Under the pieces are notes generated by a model, which worked only from the letters and a program-made list of their open reading frames with translations, was not told the DNA's origin and searched no databases. Shown one piece after another: positions 42,569 through 42,576 of a stretch of 42,576 nt of DNA; position 1 is the first letter of the stretch, and each line of letters begins with the position of its first letter. Where the stretch lies: NCBI GenBank assembly GCA_934101225.1, contig CAKOQK010000009.1, positions 1 through 42,576 of the forward strand, in the 5' to 3' direction. The translations under genes and the position numbers were made by a program. This DNA is from an uncultured Bacilli bacterium (GTDB taxonomy: Bacteria; Bacillota_I; Bacilli_A; RF39; UBA660).

Positions 42569-42576
42569 AATTTAAT

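Noticed and set aside
1..42576. Genetic code 4 (TGA read as Trp)
   Set aside because: Genes end in TGA where expected and Trp is encoded by TGG throughout, so the standard bacterial code fits.
1..42576. CRISPR array, tRNA or rRNA genes, insertion sequences
   Set aside because: No regularly spaced repeats, T-arm motif or transposase were found.

Overview
The window looks like a chromosomal segment from an uncultured, very AT-rich, low-GC Gram-positive bacterium of the class Bacilli, close to the gut lineages between Erysipelotrichia and Mollicutes. No species can be named from the sequence. TGA is used as a stop, so the standard bacterial code applies. Cell-wall genes (mreC, mreD, a class B penicillin-binding protein) and sporulation genes (spoIVA, spoIVB, spoIVFA, spoIVFB, ylbD) show a walled lineage with at least the relics of an endospore programme. 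Every convincing gene but one (17063..17308) lies on the minus strand.

Layout, low to high coordinate (transcription runs the other way). 1-5.7 kb: comEC (cut by the window edge), comEA, spoIVFB, spoIVFA, mreD, mreC, radC and a SPOR-like protein. This is the B. subtilis radC-mre-spoIVF order without mreB, minC or minD. 5.7-14.1 kb: housekeeping (yqeY, rpsU, efp, rpmG, psd, spoIVB, xseB, xseA, nusB) mixed with small membrane proteins and a kinase-like protein. 14.2-22 kb: a protein with a sigma-4-like helix-turn-helix, a penicillin-binding protein, nfo, a type IV prepilin, ylbE, ylbD and parC. 22.4-27.6 kb: a cysteine-rich surface protein, the rpmA-prp-rplU operon with its L21 leader, two sigma-70 genes with a decayed third between them, and hup. 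27.7-32 kb: spoIVA behind a SigE-like promoter, a frameshifted HipA/CtkA-like kinase with its small partner, and a deoxyribosyltransferase-like protein. 32.1-36.6 kb: a Tad-type secretion/pilus operon. 36.7-42.6 kb: two large surface proteins, small unknown genes, a family 2 glycosyltransferase and a decayed gene.

The most unusual signal is in the last region. Both surface-protein genes (36689..38224 and 40750..42063) start behind almost the same promoter, TTGACG and TATAAT, with a run of G forming the start of the spacer. The run is 7 G in one copy and 6 G in the other, and the spacers are 16 and 15 bp. Each therefore sits one or two G short of the optimal 17 bp. Long G runs are otherwise absent from this AT-rich window, so this looks like a promoter-spacer phase-variation switch. 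The first of these genes also carries, near its 3' end, a 99-bp patch of about 59% G+C that is almost free of A on the coding strand. This is the pattern expected of a hypervariable segment such as a diversity-generating-retroelement variable region, but no reverse transcriptase or template repeat is in the window. Together these suggest a surface-antigen or adhesin diversification system; that function is inference.
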